A stretch of 41,214 nt of DNA. Origin: Acidobacteriaceae bacterium. Its GTDB lineage: Bacteria > Acidobacteriota > Terriglobia > Terriglobales > Acidobacteriaceae. Both the position numbers and the translations under genes were made by a program. Where the stretch lies: positions 1 to 41,214 of the forward strand of contig JANXZS010000220.1 of assembly GCA_025355385.1 (NCBI GenBank), read 5' to 3'. This document shows, one piece after another, positions 26,563 to 36,457 of this stretch. The stretch's first letter is position 1; every line of letters begins with the position of its first letter. The notes under the pieces are model-generated. The model made no database searches and was not told where the DNA came from. It saw only the letters and a program-made list of their open reading frames with translations.

Positions 26563-27212
26563 ACGCCGATCCGCATCGCGATCAGCCGGTACTGCGCTCG
26601 GGCGTCTCCCTTGAAAAGGCAGATGGAGCCATCCTTCTCCTTCATGGACGCGGCGGCTCGGCCGAGGATATTCTTGCGCTGGGGAAAGCCATCGGCGCTC
26701 CAGGATTGGCCTACTTGGCGCCGCAAGCGGCGGGCAGTACCTGGTACCCAAACTCATTCCTTGCACCATTGGAGCAGAACGAGCCTGTACTTTCCTCGGC
26801 GCTGCGCAAAGTGCAAACCACGATTCAGCTCGTAGTTGCGGCCCAGGTGCCGGCCGACCGGATCGTGATCTGCGGCTTCTCGCAGGGCGCATGCCTGGCA
26901 ACGGAGTTTGTAGCGCGGCATCCGCTGCGCTACGGCGGCCTGATAGCTTTCACAGGTGGACTGATCGGGCCTCTAGACGCGGACATGAGCCATACGGGAG
27001 ACTTGAAAGGTACCCCGGCATTCTTGGGCTCCGGTGATCCCGATCCTCATGTGCCATGGCAGCGCGTTCAACAGTCCGCAGAAGTGCTCAAACAGATGGG
27101 CGCTTTTGTAACCGCTCGCCGCTACCCGGGAATTGCTCATAGCATTACTCCCGAAGAGATCGAACTCGGACATCAACTTGTCCAGAATGCGTTTTTGGAG
27201 AGGTGCCCATAA
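26559..27212 (+). CDS. Alpha/beta hydrolase, carboxylesterase/phospholipase family (MhqD-like)
   Basis: The 217-residue product starts at a TTG overlapping the dioxygenase stop (TTGA), a sign of translational coupling. It has the oxyanion-loop sequence LLHGRGGSAED, the nucleophile elbow GFSQGACLA (Ser), an Asp in GSGDPDPHVPW and a His in PGIAHSITPEE, so the Ser-Asp-His triad is complete. In Bacillus, MhqD is encoded with MhqO and contributes to quinone or catechol detoxification. The same pairing here supports a shared role. The reaction would be ester hydrolysis in the cytoplasm; no signal peptide is present. Confidence 0.88.
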   Translation: MNADPHRDQPVLRSGVSLEKADGAILLLHGRGGSAEDILALGKAIGAPGLAYLAPQAAGSTWYPNSFLAPLEQNEPVLSSALRKVQTTIQLVVAAQVPADRIVICGFSQGACLATEFVARHPLRYGGLIAFTGGLIGPLDADMSHTGDLKGTPAFLGSGDPDPHVPWQRVQQSAEVLKQMGAFVTARRYPGIAHSITPEEIELGHQLVQNAFLERCP

Positions 27213-27289
27213 CCCCTAGCCACGCTGCTTAAGGGTTGTGATGGGCCAGCCAGACCTGGTCGATTACTCCCGGCGGTCTTGCTGCAGTG

Positions 27290-28930
27290 TCAGAGAACCA
27301 TCCACTGTAACCAGTAAGCCTGAGCAAGAGCTACCATGCCCAGAATTGCAGCAAAGAGGATGCTGTGCCAGAAAGTACCACGCAGAATTTTTCCTTCCTG
27401 TCCGATCAACCCCACGGTCGTGACTCCGACTGCTATGTTTTGCGGTGAGATCATTTTCCCGGCAACCGCTCCTGCAGAATTGGTGGCAGCCAGCAGCACC
27501 GGACTGAGGTGAAGCTGGTGAGCGGCTGCCACTTGAAGGTTGCCGAATAGTATGTTGCTGGCGGAATCACTGCCGCTCAAGAAACACGCCACCCAACCCA
27601 GATAGCTGCTAACCAGAGGAAAGGCTGGCCCCGCACGGGCCACAGCCGCACCCAGCGTGTATGCCATTCCCGAGTAGTTGTAGAGGTAAGCCAGGGCGAC
27701 GATCACCATGACTGTCAGGCCGGGGATTCGCAACTGTCTCAGCGTCTTCGATCCAGACTTCAAGAGGATTGGGAGACGAACTCTGAAGCACAGCGCAGTA
27801 AGCAAGGTCGCGGCGAGAATCGCAGTCCCCGGCCCTAGAGGCTGAAAGGAATAAAGGGCCGAGTAGGGCTTCTGGTAGAGAGTAATCAGAACGGCGTTAT
27901 GCAGGCTGGGAATTGGAATTGTGAGCTGGCCTTTCTGCAAAAGCTTTAAGTAGGACCACAAAACCATGACGCCGGAAAGCATGGCCCACGGTAGCCATGC
28001 AGCGGCGGCCTGTCTCAAGGAGAGTGTGGTGGGCGCGGTATCTGCAGGAGTTATGAGGACAGGAGATTCATTGCCCAGCCGTCTCTGGTCTGCGCCGCCT
28101 GGAGTCCAGATGTGAAGAAAAGCAACCATGGCGGCGATCGAAGCCGAGGAGGCGATCACGTCAGTTGCGTACGGCCCCCACAGGTTCGACACCAGAAACT
28201 GGGCGAGGGCGAAGGTTCCGCCAGCAACTATTGCTGCCGGCCAAGTGCGTTTCAACCCCTTCCCCCTCCCCACGACCCACACTAGATAAGCCGGAAGAAT
28301 GAAGGAGAGAAAAGGAACTTGTCTCCCTACCATGGCAGAGAGTTTGTAGAGGTCAAGCCCGGTCACTCCGGCCAGCGCTACGATGGGAATGCCTAACCCC
28401 CCGAAGGCTACAGGGGCGGTGTTGGCAACGAGAGCGACGATAACCGCCTGGCGTGGTTCAAAACCAAGACCAACGAGCAGACAAGCGGTGACCGCCACCG
28501 GTGCTCCAAAACCCGCGCTGCCTTCGAGGAGCGCACCGAAGCAGAAAGCCACCAGGATCGCCTGGATGCAGGGATCTCCTGAAGCATGCTCTGCCATCCA
28601 TCGGCGAAGCAGGTCAAACTTGCCGGTGTCCTGGGTGAGGTTGTAGAGCAGGAGGCCGCTAAAGACAATCCACAGAATCGGCCAGACCGCGTAGATTACT
28701 CCATAAGCAGCGCTCCACAGAACCAGCGCCAGCGGCATGTGCCAGTCCACGACCGCTAGCAATCCCGCCACACCCAGGCCACACGTCGAGGCAAACAGAC
28801 CGCTGGTGCGAAGGCCTCCCATCAAAACGAGTACAAGGAGGAGGGGAAGGGCGGCCACGAGTGCCGACAGCGCGATGGAGTGAAGCGGGTCAAGCGGCTG
28901 CGGCCACATCGCGGCAATCGCCAAGTTCAT
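27290..28930 (-). CDS. L-lactate permease family transporter (LctP-type)
   Basis: The 546-residue integral membrane protein has about 12-14 hydrophobic helices. It contains LLEGSAGFGAPVAVTACLLVGLGF and NTAPVAFGGLGIPI in the first half, and SGSDSASNILFGNLQV plus NSAGAVAGKMISPQNIAVG in the second half. All are hallmark stretches of the LctP family of proton-coupled lactate/glycolate transporters. GGAGG lies seven bases before the ATG. It is convergent with the esterase gene and no lactate dehydrogenase gene is adjacent. Lactate or glycolate is the likely substrate, based on family only. Confidence 0.92.
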   Translation of the reverse strand: MNLAIAAMWPQPLDPLHSIALSALVAALPLLLVLVLMGGLRTSGLFASTCGLGVAGLLAVVDWHMPLALVLWSAAYGVIYAVWPILWIVFSGLLLYNLTQDTGKFDLLRRWMAEHASGDPCIQAILVAFCFGALLEGSAGFGAPVAVTACLLVGLGFEPRQAVIVALVANTAPVAFGGLGIPIVALAGVTGLDLYKLSAMVGRQVPFLSFILPAYLVWVVGRGKGLKRTWPAAIVAGGTFALAQFLVSNLWGPYATDVIASSASIAAMVAFLHIWTPGGADQRRLGNESPVLITPADTAPTTLSLRQAAAAWLPWAMLSGVMVLWSYLKLLQKGQLTIPIPSLHNAVLITLYQKPYSALYSFQPLGPGTAILAATLLTALCFRVRLPILLKSGSKTLRQLRIPGLTVMVIVALAYLYNYSGMAYTLGAAVARAGPAFPLVSSYLGWVACFLSGSDSASNILFGNLQVAAAHQLHLSPVLLAATNSAGAVAGKMISPQNIAVGVTTVGLIGQEGKILRGTFWHSILFAAILGMVALAQAYWLQWMVL

Positions 28931-29317
28931 TGGAAACCCTCCCGCACAGCCATCAACGTTTCGAGATCTGTGCTTAGGCGATGCTCCTGATCTTCGGTAG
29001 TTTCCGTTTCATCTTGCGCGGCCTCGTACGCTGTATGCCTGCTGCGGCGTTCTCTTCCCTGCGGGCTACTTGCTTCATTGGTCAGGTGACACCGGGCGGC
29101 GCCTGGGTTCAGGCAAAAATATACTAAACTTAGTCGGCTTTTGCTCAAACTTAAACCACGAGACGGCTTGACTGGCGACGCTCATCCCGAGGATTGGTAA
29201 GAAGAAGTGACAACGAGCTTTGCGCTGCATTCTCCGTTACACGTCCGTCGGGGAAGAGCACAGCGCTCGTTGTGAAGGTTGACAGGGCATAACGTCGAAT
29301 CCAGTAAAGGGAACTAT
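28931..29317. other. Divergent control region between lctP-type and ketopantoate-reductase-like genes
   Basis: This region of 387 bases separates two divergent genes. It contains a small perfect hairpin (GCCTG-GGTT-CAGGC, about 29099-29116) followed by an A-rich run, and the longer inverted repeat at 29210-29273. A 73-codon open frame on the minus strand overlaps the lctP start, but its composition is not protein-like. Both promoters must lie here. Confidence 0.45.
29210..29273 (+). repeat. Long-range inverted repeat in the leader of the ketopantoate-reductase-like gene
   Basis: ACAACGAGC (29210-29218) and GCTCGTTGT (29265-29273) are exact complements. A second pair, GCGCTG (29222-29227) and CAGCGC (29261-29266), can form inside or compete with it. 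The element ends 44 bases before the ATG at 29318, so an mRNA leader could fold here. I do not recognise a riboswitch class. Confidence 0.45.
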
Positions 29318-30273
29318 ATGCGTATCCTCGTGGTTGGCGCCGGGCAATCGGCGGCTATTTTGGCGGCAGACTGCTTGAAGCAAATCTGGATGTGACCTTT
29401 CTTGTCCGTTCACAGCGTGCTGCCGAGTTGAACACTTCGGGTCTCAGAATTCGAAGCCGCTATGGAGATGTGAGCTTTCCTCATCCGAGGATCATCCTGA
29501 CCGAGAACCTCCGTGAGACCGTCGATCTCGTGTTGCTGAGTTGTAAGGCCTATGACCTGGAAGACGCGATTGCCTCCTTCGCGCCAGCAGTTGGGCCCGA
29601 CACAGTTATCCTGCCGCTGCTGAACGGCATGCGGCACCTGGACATTCTGGACGAGCGCTTTGGTCCTCAGCGCGTGCTCGGCGGGCAGTGCCTGATTGCC
29701 GTATCCCTCAACGAGGAGCGAGTGATCGTACACCTTAACGACACGCACGAGATGTCGTTTGGCGAACGCGATGGCACACTCTCGGATCGTGTCAAGGAAA
29801 TTGCAAGCTCCTTGGGAGCGGCGCGATTCGACGTTCGATCGAGCACGGAAATCATACTTGAGATGTGGGCGAAGTGGGTCTTCCTGGCTTCGCTGGCTGC
29901 CAGCACCTGCCTGATGCGGGCGACGATTGGAGATATCGCGGCGGCCACAATCGACACCGATCTTGTACTTGGCCTCCTTGAGGAGTGCGGCTCAATTGCC
30001 GCGGCCGAAGACTACCAAGTCCCGCAAGAGCGTGCGAAGCGTGCTCGCGACATGCTCACGGCCCCCGGCTCAGCCCTCACAGCCTCGATGCTCCGGGACA
30101 TTGAACGCAATGCCCCTATCGAAGCAGAGCATATCATCGGAGACCTCCTGCGACGCGGCCACAAGGGCTGTCCCTCTCAAAGCAAACTTTCGCTTCTGGG
30201 AATTGCCTACACCCACCTCAAGGCGTACGAAGCGCGACGAGCACGCATTCTCTCTTCGGCGTCGACTGGCTGA
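29318..30273 (+). pseudogene. Ketopantoate reductase family (ApbA/PanE-like), one-base frameshift near the N-terminus
   Basis: The ATG at 29318 has AAAGGGA upstream and starts MRILVVGAG, the Rossmann dinucleotide-binding strand. The frame then breaks at 29342-29344 (CGGGCAATC). In the next frame the family continues as AIGGYFGGRLLEANLDVTFL and stays open to 30273. One more G would restore GAGAIGG. The rest is complete: LLSCKAYDLEDAI, LPLLNGMRHLDIL, and the C-terminal helical domain with Lys in EMWAKWVFLA and SMLRDIERNAPIEAEHIIGDL. The intact enzyme would reduce 2-dehydropantoate or a related ketoacid with NADPH. A sequencing error in the G run is a real alternative to true inactivation. Confidence 0.75.
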
Positions 30274-30295
30274 GCGTTGAAGTACGCCACCCGAC

Positions 30296-32260
30296 TCATC
30301 GTTGGATTGCTCGCGGCATGGCAACGCGGGTAGCTATTCCTGGGATCGTCACGGGAAGGTGACCGCGAGCTGGCATTTCTCCGAAGAGGAATTTAACCGC
30401 GCTCAATTCGGAGACCGTGGCGCTCGAAAAGGTGCAGACATAGTTCTGGATAGCGGGATACTGAGCGATGACGTAAGGGTTGCCGAGGGCTACCGCCACA
30501 GTCTTCTCGTTGGCGGCCTTGATGACATTAGCCAGCACTGCGGACGAGCCGCGTTCGAGCATGGGTGATCCGGTATCGCTGCCGGTTGCGCGGCCTGCCG
30601 ATGGAGTGACGAAGACGGCGGCGACGACACGCTCGGCGTTCACAGATGCCTCCAAAACGTAGGGAGCGAGCAAGGCGGCCTGCTGATCATCTATAAAAAA
30701 GATGCGTGCATCAGGCACACGCATGCTGACTTCGCGAACAAAGGCGCGGCCGTCGCTGCCGCGCGCGTCGTCAGTAAAAACCAGGACGAGGAGATGATTG
30801 GCGGCGGCCACGGCAGCGTGGTAGGTGTACTCCGACGAAACGGCTGCGCTGCGCGTCAAGGGCAGCAGCTTTGCATCCTCACTGGCATTTAGCGATACTT
30901 TCTGACGCACCACGGTCACGGCATCATCGGCAATTTTCTGCGCGAGCGCGATATTCTCCGGACGGCTGACCTCGTTGTTGACCGAGTTGAGGTCCACCAG
31001 CCGATTTTTGTGCAAGCCCAGGGCTGCCTTGGCGCGCAGGACTTTGCGGACAGATTCGTCAATCCGGCTCGTAGAAATATCGCCGCTCTTCACGGCTTCC
31101 AGAACGCCGTTGTATGCGCCGTCAAGGTCAGCGGGGATGATGATCATGTCGGCTCCGGCCTTGACAGCCTCGACCGCAGCCTTGCCCGCACTCGTCCCTC
31201 TGTCGCCGCCAAAGATGCGGGTTACGCCGTTCATATCCATGGCATCGGTGACGATAATGCCGTGGAAGCCCATTTCCTCCCTCAGCAGTTTCGTGGTGAT
31301 GCTGTGCGAGATCGTTGCTACACGGTTCGGATCCGGCTCCAGAGCCGGGACCGAAAGATGGCCAACCATGATTGCATCCACACCTGCGGCAATGGCAGCA
31401 CGGAAGGGGGGCAGTTCTACCTGATCGAGCCGTTCGCGGCTGGCGGTTATGCGGGACACGGAAAGATGGGAATCCGTATCGGTGTCTCCGTGACCAGGAA
31501 AGTGTTTGGCCGTCGCCATGCCATGGGCCTCATGCACTCCGCGAATGTATGCCTTGACCAATTCACTCACTTCGCTCGGATCTTCACCGAAGGCGCGGGT
31601 ATTGATGATGGGATTGTTGGGATTGGAATTGACGTCTGCGTCAGGATAGAAGTTCCACTGGACACCGATGGCGCGCGCCTCCGCGGCACTTACCCGACCG
31701 AACTGATAGGCGTACTCGATACTGCCCGCGGCTCCAAAGGCCATAGCCTGGGGAAAGACGACGCCGCCGTGGAAGCGCATCGGAAGCCCGCGCTCGAAGT
31801 CGGCTGCGAAGAGCAGGGGCAGAGTACTGTCGCTCTGCAATTGGTTGGTGAGCGACGCCGCATCGAGGGGACTTCCCTTCTTCAGGAGACCACTCTCGAT
31901 GGGAGAAGTAACGACGAAACCTCCCAGGTGAAACTTCTTCATCGCGTCGGCGAGTTCAAGGTATTCGGGTCCGCTGAAGTTGAAGAAATCGACTCTCGCC
32001 CAGGGCATGAACAACTGGCCAACTTTTTCCTCCAGCGACATTTTCTGGAGAGTACCATCGGCCCAGTGAGCGCCGGATGGATCCTTCCCACTTGTCGGGC
32101 TCGCTGTTGTTGCGGCCGCAGTTGTGGCCCGCGCGCTTCGAGCGGTCTCGCTTGCAGCAGAAACAGGTGCGGCGGATGCCACGTCATCCAACACACTGGC
32201 GATCACCCATGCGAGAACGACGAAAGAGATCAACAAGGAATTCCGCATGATGGCAACCAT
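30296..32260 (-). CDS. nagZ: Exported GH3 beta-N-acetylglucosaminidase (NagZ-like)
   Basis: The 654-residue protein has a signal peptide (NSLLISFVVLAWVIASVL) and an Ala/Thr-rich linker. The GH3 barrel starts near residue 70 with MSLEEKVGQLFMPW. NagZ hallmarks are KHFPGHGDTDTDSHLSV, which carries the Asp-His dyad loop used as acid/base, and IIVTDAMDMNGV, whose first Asp is the nucleophile. A second domain from about residue 420 (DDAVTVVRQKV onward) resembles the C-terminal domain of the longer Bacillus-type enzyme. It removes terminal GlcNAc from peptidoglycan fragments outside the cytoplasm. It lies at the edge of the amiE-namZ/murQ region, divergent from it, supporting a cell-wall salvage role. 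Confidence 0.88.
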   Translation of the reverse strand: MVAIMRNSLLISFVVLAWVIASVLDDVASAAPVSAASETARSARATTAAATTASPTSGKDPSGAHWADGTLQKMSLEEKVGQLFMPWARVDFFNFSGPEYLELADAMKKFHLGGFVVTSPIESGLLKKGSPLDAASLTNQLQSDSTLPLLFAADFERGLPMRFHGGVVFPQAMAFGAAGSIEYAYQFGRVSAAEARAIGVQWNFYPDADVNSNPNNPIINTRAFGEDPSEVSELVKAYIRGVHEAHGMATAKHFPGHGDTDTDSHLSVSRITASRERLDQVELPPFRAAIAAGVDAIMVGHLSVPALEPDPNRVATISHSITTKLLREEMGFHGIIVTDAMDMNGVTRIFGGDRGTSAGKAAVEAVKAGADMIIIPADLDGAYNGVLEAVKSGDISTSRIDESVRKVLRAKAALGLHKNRLVDLNSVNNEVSRPENIALAQKIADDAVTVVRQKVSLNASEDAKLLPLTRSAAVSSEYTYHAAVAAANHLLVLVFTDDARGSDGRAFVREVSMRVPDARIFFIDDQQAALLAPYVLEASVNAERVVAAVFVTPSAGRATGSDTGSPMLERGSSAVLANVIKAANEKTVAVALGNPYVIAQYPAIQNYVCTFSSATVSELSAVKFLFGEMPARGHLPVTIPGIATRVAMPRAIQR

Positions 32261-32352
32261 AACACCTGAACAAAAATAGACGCCCTAGCGCCTGTTATGA
32301 AGTTTGCACCAAGATAGGTGCTTACGTTGGCTGGCGAATCTATCGATGATGG

Positions 32353-33493
32353 ATGGATGTCAAGCAAAGGAAAAGTGAGTTATCCGAGCGACGCGAGCCG
32401 AAAGAGCGCTTTGTCGAAGAGCTCGATTATGTGCAGCACATGCATCCGAACACGGTTCGCCGGGAAGGCAAGCTGGGCAGCGACGAGATGTTCGACCTGG
32501 CAGATCGGATGGGAATTTTGATCATGGCGGGCTGGTGCTGCTGCGATCACTGGGAGCACTGGGATAAATGGACGGCTCGCGATCATGAAATCGCGAGCGC
32601 CTCCCTGTTCAGCCAGATCAGCCGCTTGCGCGCCGGCCCCAGCGTGTTCCTTTGGCTGAACGGCAGCAACGGCCCTCCGCCAGCGGAGGTCGAGAGCGCT
32701 TCATCTGGCACCTGTATGACTATTACCTCGTGCCCGGTGGCGGATCTTTCGGTACGCGCAAGGCGAATGAACCGCTGCACGTGCAGTACAGATATGAAGA
32801 CCGTAGAGTTGTGGTGGTCAATTCGACGCTCAAGGCATATCGCAATCTCCGGATCGACGATAGACTGGGCGACCTTTTGGGAAAGCTGCTGTACCGGCAC
32901 AACTATTCTTCAGATGTGCCCCCCGACTCGATTACCGCCGCGTTCTCTCCGCCAGGCGCGAGGAGCTTGGGAACGAGGTCAGACTGGATACCGCAAATAG
33001 GCTTCACCAGCTTCCTGAAACTGGAAATTCGCGATGTTGCAGACAGGGTGTTGAGCGATAACTTTTACGTAGTACTGAAAAAGCCGGCAGATCTGCAGTG
33101 GGACAAGAGAAACTATTTCTATGCTCCGGCGAATAGCTACACTGACCTGCGCGATCTGGAGGAGATGCCAAAGGCTGAAGTTTGCGCGACCTTCGAATGG
33201 GAACCGACTGCCACGGGGGGGTTATCCATATTTCTAATGGCGGAAATCGTATCGCATTCTTCCTTCATATCACGGCGGTGAAGCCTGGCAGTAATGAAGA
33301 GATCGCGCCGGTTCTATGGAGTGACAATTTTATTTCCCTGCTTCCTGGAGAGTCACGCGAGCTTTCGTTTGAACTTCCCAAACTCACTCGCGACCGAGTG
33401 GAAGTCAAGCTTGAAGGTTGGAACATCGCCTCGCGAAACGTGACCGCGAAAAGCGCGAGTAAAACTATCGTTGCGATTCGTGAGCGGAGATGA
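32353..33493 (+). pseudogene. Fragments of a GH2 exo-beta-D-glucosaminidase (CsxA-like)
   Basis: Three consecutive frames match parts of one GH2 enzyme. Frame 1 has VEELDYVQHMHPNTVRREG, KLGSDEMFDLADRMGIL, AGWCCCDHWEHWDKW and GPSVFLWLNGSNGPPPAEVE. Near 32690-32705 it jumps to FIWHLYDYYLVPGGG and KANEPLHVQYRYEDR, so the intervening part of the catalytic region is deleted. A second break in a run of seven G at 33215-33221 shifts into SNGGNRIAFFLHITAV and SDNFISLLPGESREL. The N-terminal third is missing. The intact family removes glucosamine from chitosan ends. This copy is plainly dead. Confidence 0.75.
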
Positions 33494-33497
33494 CAAT

Positions 33498-33677
33498 ATG
33501 CGGAGCGGCGTACAGAATAATAAAAGCATTATGAGGATCGATAGTCGGTCCGCTCAGGCGGGATGTCGATTGCTCCTGTTGATATTCGTACTACTGTGGG
33601 GACCGGTCGCCATTGGCCAGCACTCCATTGCGAAGCCTGACTACGTGGTGTCAGTGCCACATCGGCCTGCCGTTTAG
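33498..33677 (+). pseudogene. Short secreted-protein N-terminus (60 codons), probable gene remnant
   Basis: The frame starts four bases after the end of the GH2 remnant. It has a positively charged start, a hydrophobic segment (GCRLLLLIFVLLWGPVAIGQ) and about 20 residues of mature-looking sequence before TAG. It reads like a signal peptide cut off from its protein. I cannot assign a family. A small exported peptide is possible but unlikely in this decayed stretch. Confidence 0.4.
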
Positions 33678-33756
33678 GGTACTGCCGTCGTAGCTCTACG
33701 GCGTGGTGTTGTGTGATGTGACGTCGGGGCGATGCTCGAGCGCTGGGGGTTTCAGA

Positions 33757-36169
33757 GTGAAACGTCATACTGAGCACCTTCGACTATCGTGCCTTGCTGT
33801 TGCCGTCGCTGCATTTTCCAGCGGATTGTTTGCCCAAAGCTTGCCAGCACAAAACGACGCGACCGTCTCCCATCAGGCGGTAACCCTCGCCAGCGTGGAT
33901 GAAATTATGAACTCAGCGGTTTCGCGCGGCACGATTCCGGGTGGCGTCGTCCTGGTTGGGCATGATGGCGAAGTGGTTTACCGCAAGGCTTTCGGTATGC
34001 GCTCGCTCGAGCCCGACCGGGAAACAATGACCGTGGATACGATCTTCGACCTTGCTTCTCTAACCAAGTGCATCGCCACTGCAACTTCCGCGATAAGACT
34101 GCTGCAGGAAGGCAAGCTGCGACTGAACGACCCAGTGGCGACGTATCTTCCCGAGTTCGGCCGGAATGGGAAAGAAGGTATCACGATCCGACAACTGCTG
34201 ACGCATTTCTCAGGCCTGAGGGAAGACCTCGATCTGAAGGCGCAATGGCAGGGACGCGATGCCGCGTATCAGATGGCCATGGATGAGAAGCCGATATTCT
34301 CCCCCGGATCGCGGTTCCTGTACAGCGACATCAACTTTGAAACGCTGGGATTTGTGGTCGAGCGAGTAAGTGGCATGGGCCTGGACGAGTACGCCGCAAG
34401 GCATGTGTTTCAGCCCCTCGCCATGAACAACACGCGCTTCCTGCCGCCCGCAGAATGGCGTGCTCGTATAGCGCCGACGGAGTACGACGAAAACCACCAG
34501 ATGCTTCGTGGCATTGTGCCATGATCCCACGGCGCGGCGCATGGGCGGCGTGGCGGGACATGCGGGGCTGTTCTCTACCGCGGACGATCTTGCAAAATAT
34601 GCGCAGGACCTGCTGAGCGGCTTCCATGTTCTTACCGCGCTCACGGTCCAGAAGATGTCGACTCCGCAACAACCGCCGACCGCTGCTTCGCTTCGCGCGC
34701 TGGGATGGGACATCGAATCGCCGTTTGCGAGCAATCGAGGAGAATTTCTTCCGGTAGGTTCGTTCGGACATACAGGATTCACGGGAACGTCCATCTGGAT
34801 CGACCCGCTGACGGACTGCTACGTAGTCCTCCTCAGCAATGCAGTTCATCCGCGAGGAGCTAATTCAGCGGTCGTTTCGTTGCGCGCGCGCGTGGCCTCC
34901 GCCGTGGCGCAGGAACTAAGGCTTACGGTGAGCGAGGACCAGAAGCTGCGATTAGCGCGCATTACCGGATACAACGAGACGATGTCATCGGCGCGGCTGT
35001 TGACCGCGCGCAATGGTTCGGTGCACACAGGCATTGACGTGCTGGAGAGCCACGATTTCGCTGAACTTAGAGAGGCGGGCAAGGCTAAAACGAGGATTGC
35101 CATCGTCACCAATCAGACCGGCGTGGATGCGCTAGGCAACCGCACCATCGACGTGCTGGCTTGGGCCCGAGGCATCGAGCTTGCTGCCATATTCAGCCCG
35201 GAGCACGGAGTGGCCGGGAAACTGGACACAACTGCGATTTCCGATTCGAAAGACGCCGCTACGGGAGTTCCTGTGCACAGCGTTTACGGCGATACGAGCG
35301 ACCAACGCCATCCGTCGCTGGAAGTTTTGCTTTCGGTGGATGCGATCGTGTACGACATTCAGGATATTGGGACGCGCTTCTATACCTACGAAACCACGCT
35401 AGGCTACTTCCTGGAAGCAGCGGCAAAGACGGGCAAGAAGATCTTCGTTCTGGATCGGCCCAATCCGATCAACGGCTCGTACGTTCAGGGGCCGATCAGC
35501 GACCGGGGACGCGAGAATTTTATCAACTACGGGTGGATTCCGATTCGACATGGGATGACGATGGGAGAGCTGGCGCGCCTCTATAACTGCGAGCGGGGGA
35601 TCCATGCATCGCTGACGGTGGTCCCGATGGAGGGCTGGCAGCGGGGCGACTGGATGGATTCAACGGGAATCTTGTGGGTGAACCCCTCTCCAAATATGCG
35701 CAATCGGGCGGAAGCTGTTCTCTACCCGGGACTCGGCATTTTGGAGGCGACGAATGTTTCTCTGGGGCGCGGCACCGATACACCGTTTGAAGTATTGGGC
35801 GCGCCTTAGATTCATGCCGTGGATCTGGCTGCCTACCTGAATGCGCGAGAAATCAGCGGCGTGCGCTTTGTACCCATTGAATTCACGCCGGACGTCGACG
35901 TGCACGCACAAAAGAAATGCGGCGGTGTGAATATCCTGGTCACGGATAGAAACGCGCTCGACGCGCCGGAGCTTGGCGTGGAGATTGCGTCCGCGCTGCA
36001 CACTCTGTATCCGGACCAGTTTGAGATGAAAAACCTGGACCACTTAATGCTCAATGATGCGACGATGCGCGCGATCAGTGCCGGGCAGGACCCTAGACGG
36101 GCGTGGATGGATTGGAACGACGCCATCGAGGCGTTCCAGACGATCCGGGTCAAATACTTGTTGTACTAG
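33757..36169 (+). pseudogene. AmiE-NamZ fusion: beta-lactamase-fold amidase joined to GH171 exo-beta-N-acetylmuramidase, with frameshift and internal TAG
   Basis: One gene spans three open pieces. The first (GTG at 33757, signal peptide then VDEIMNSAVSRGTIPGG) is a serine beta-lactamase-fold domain with the SxxK motif in LASLTK and the YxN motif in YSDIN. At 34519-34520 an extra C breaks the frame (RGIV, then HDPTARRMGG resumes). The domain ends with SFGHTGFTGTSIW. From about 35040 a complete NamZ-type (DUF1343) domain follows: FSPEHGVAG, YDIQDIGTRFYTYE, LDRPNPINGSY, PSPNMRN. At 35807-35809 GAP is followed by TAG where the family has Trp; the same frame then continues to YLLY and a TAG at 36169. 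Repaired length would be about 803 residues. AmiE-type enzymes cut MurNAc from stem peptide; NamZ releases terminal MurNAc. Confidence 0.82.
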
Positions 36170-36457
36170 TGCCGAAGGAAAGCTGCAGCGTCGAAGTATT
36201 TTTTTTGCGCGCCCATCCTTACGAGATGCGTTCATCCATCCTATTGCGGCGCTAGAGGATGGGATGCAGGCCGAGCGAGTCGAGCGTCCGGTGCGCTTGC
36301 TCCTGGCCAACCTGATCGATAAGAACCTTGCACAACTCGTCAGGAACCTACTTTGCTTTGCTGTGGATCAAGACTGACTGTTGATCTACCATGACCGTTT
36401 GTGATCGGACGCTACTGCTTGTTCGGTTTAGCGAGACACCAGGAGAGTGCGATACCC
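36170..36457. other. Gap before the symporter gene, with a possible antisense gene remnant
   Basis: A run of eight T at about 36209-36216 follows the stop of the AmiE-NamZ gene, but with only a weak short palindrome before it. On the minus strand, 36392-36252 reads MVDQQSVLIHSKAK, TAG, then VPDELCKVLIDQVGQEQAHR and LGLHPIL before a second TAG. The composition is protein-like and suggests the tail of a gene, but I cannot name the family. A Shine-Dalgarno-like AGGAG at 36441-36445 belongs to the symporter. Confidence 0.35.

Noticed and set aside
28927-29148. A 73-codon frame overlapping the lctP-type start by ATGA
   Set aside because: Low-complexity charged composition, no ribosome-binding site or recognised family; more likely leader DNA.
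31010-32269. A 419-codon open frame on the plus strand
   Set aside because: It lies antisense to the GH3 gene, whose domains are clear, and its translation shows no family motifs; high GC leaves long shadow frames.
36054-36377. A 107-codon plus-strand frame across the end of the NamZ gene
   Set aside because: Its first third is an out-of-frame reading of NamZ and the rest shows no family resemblance.
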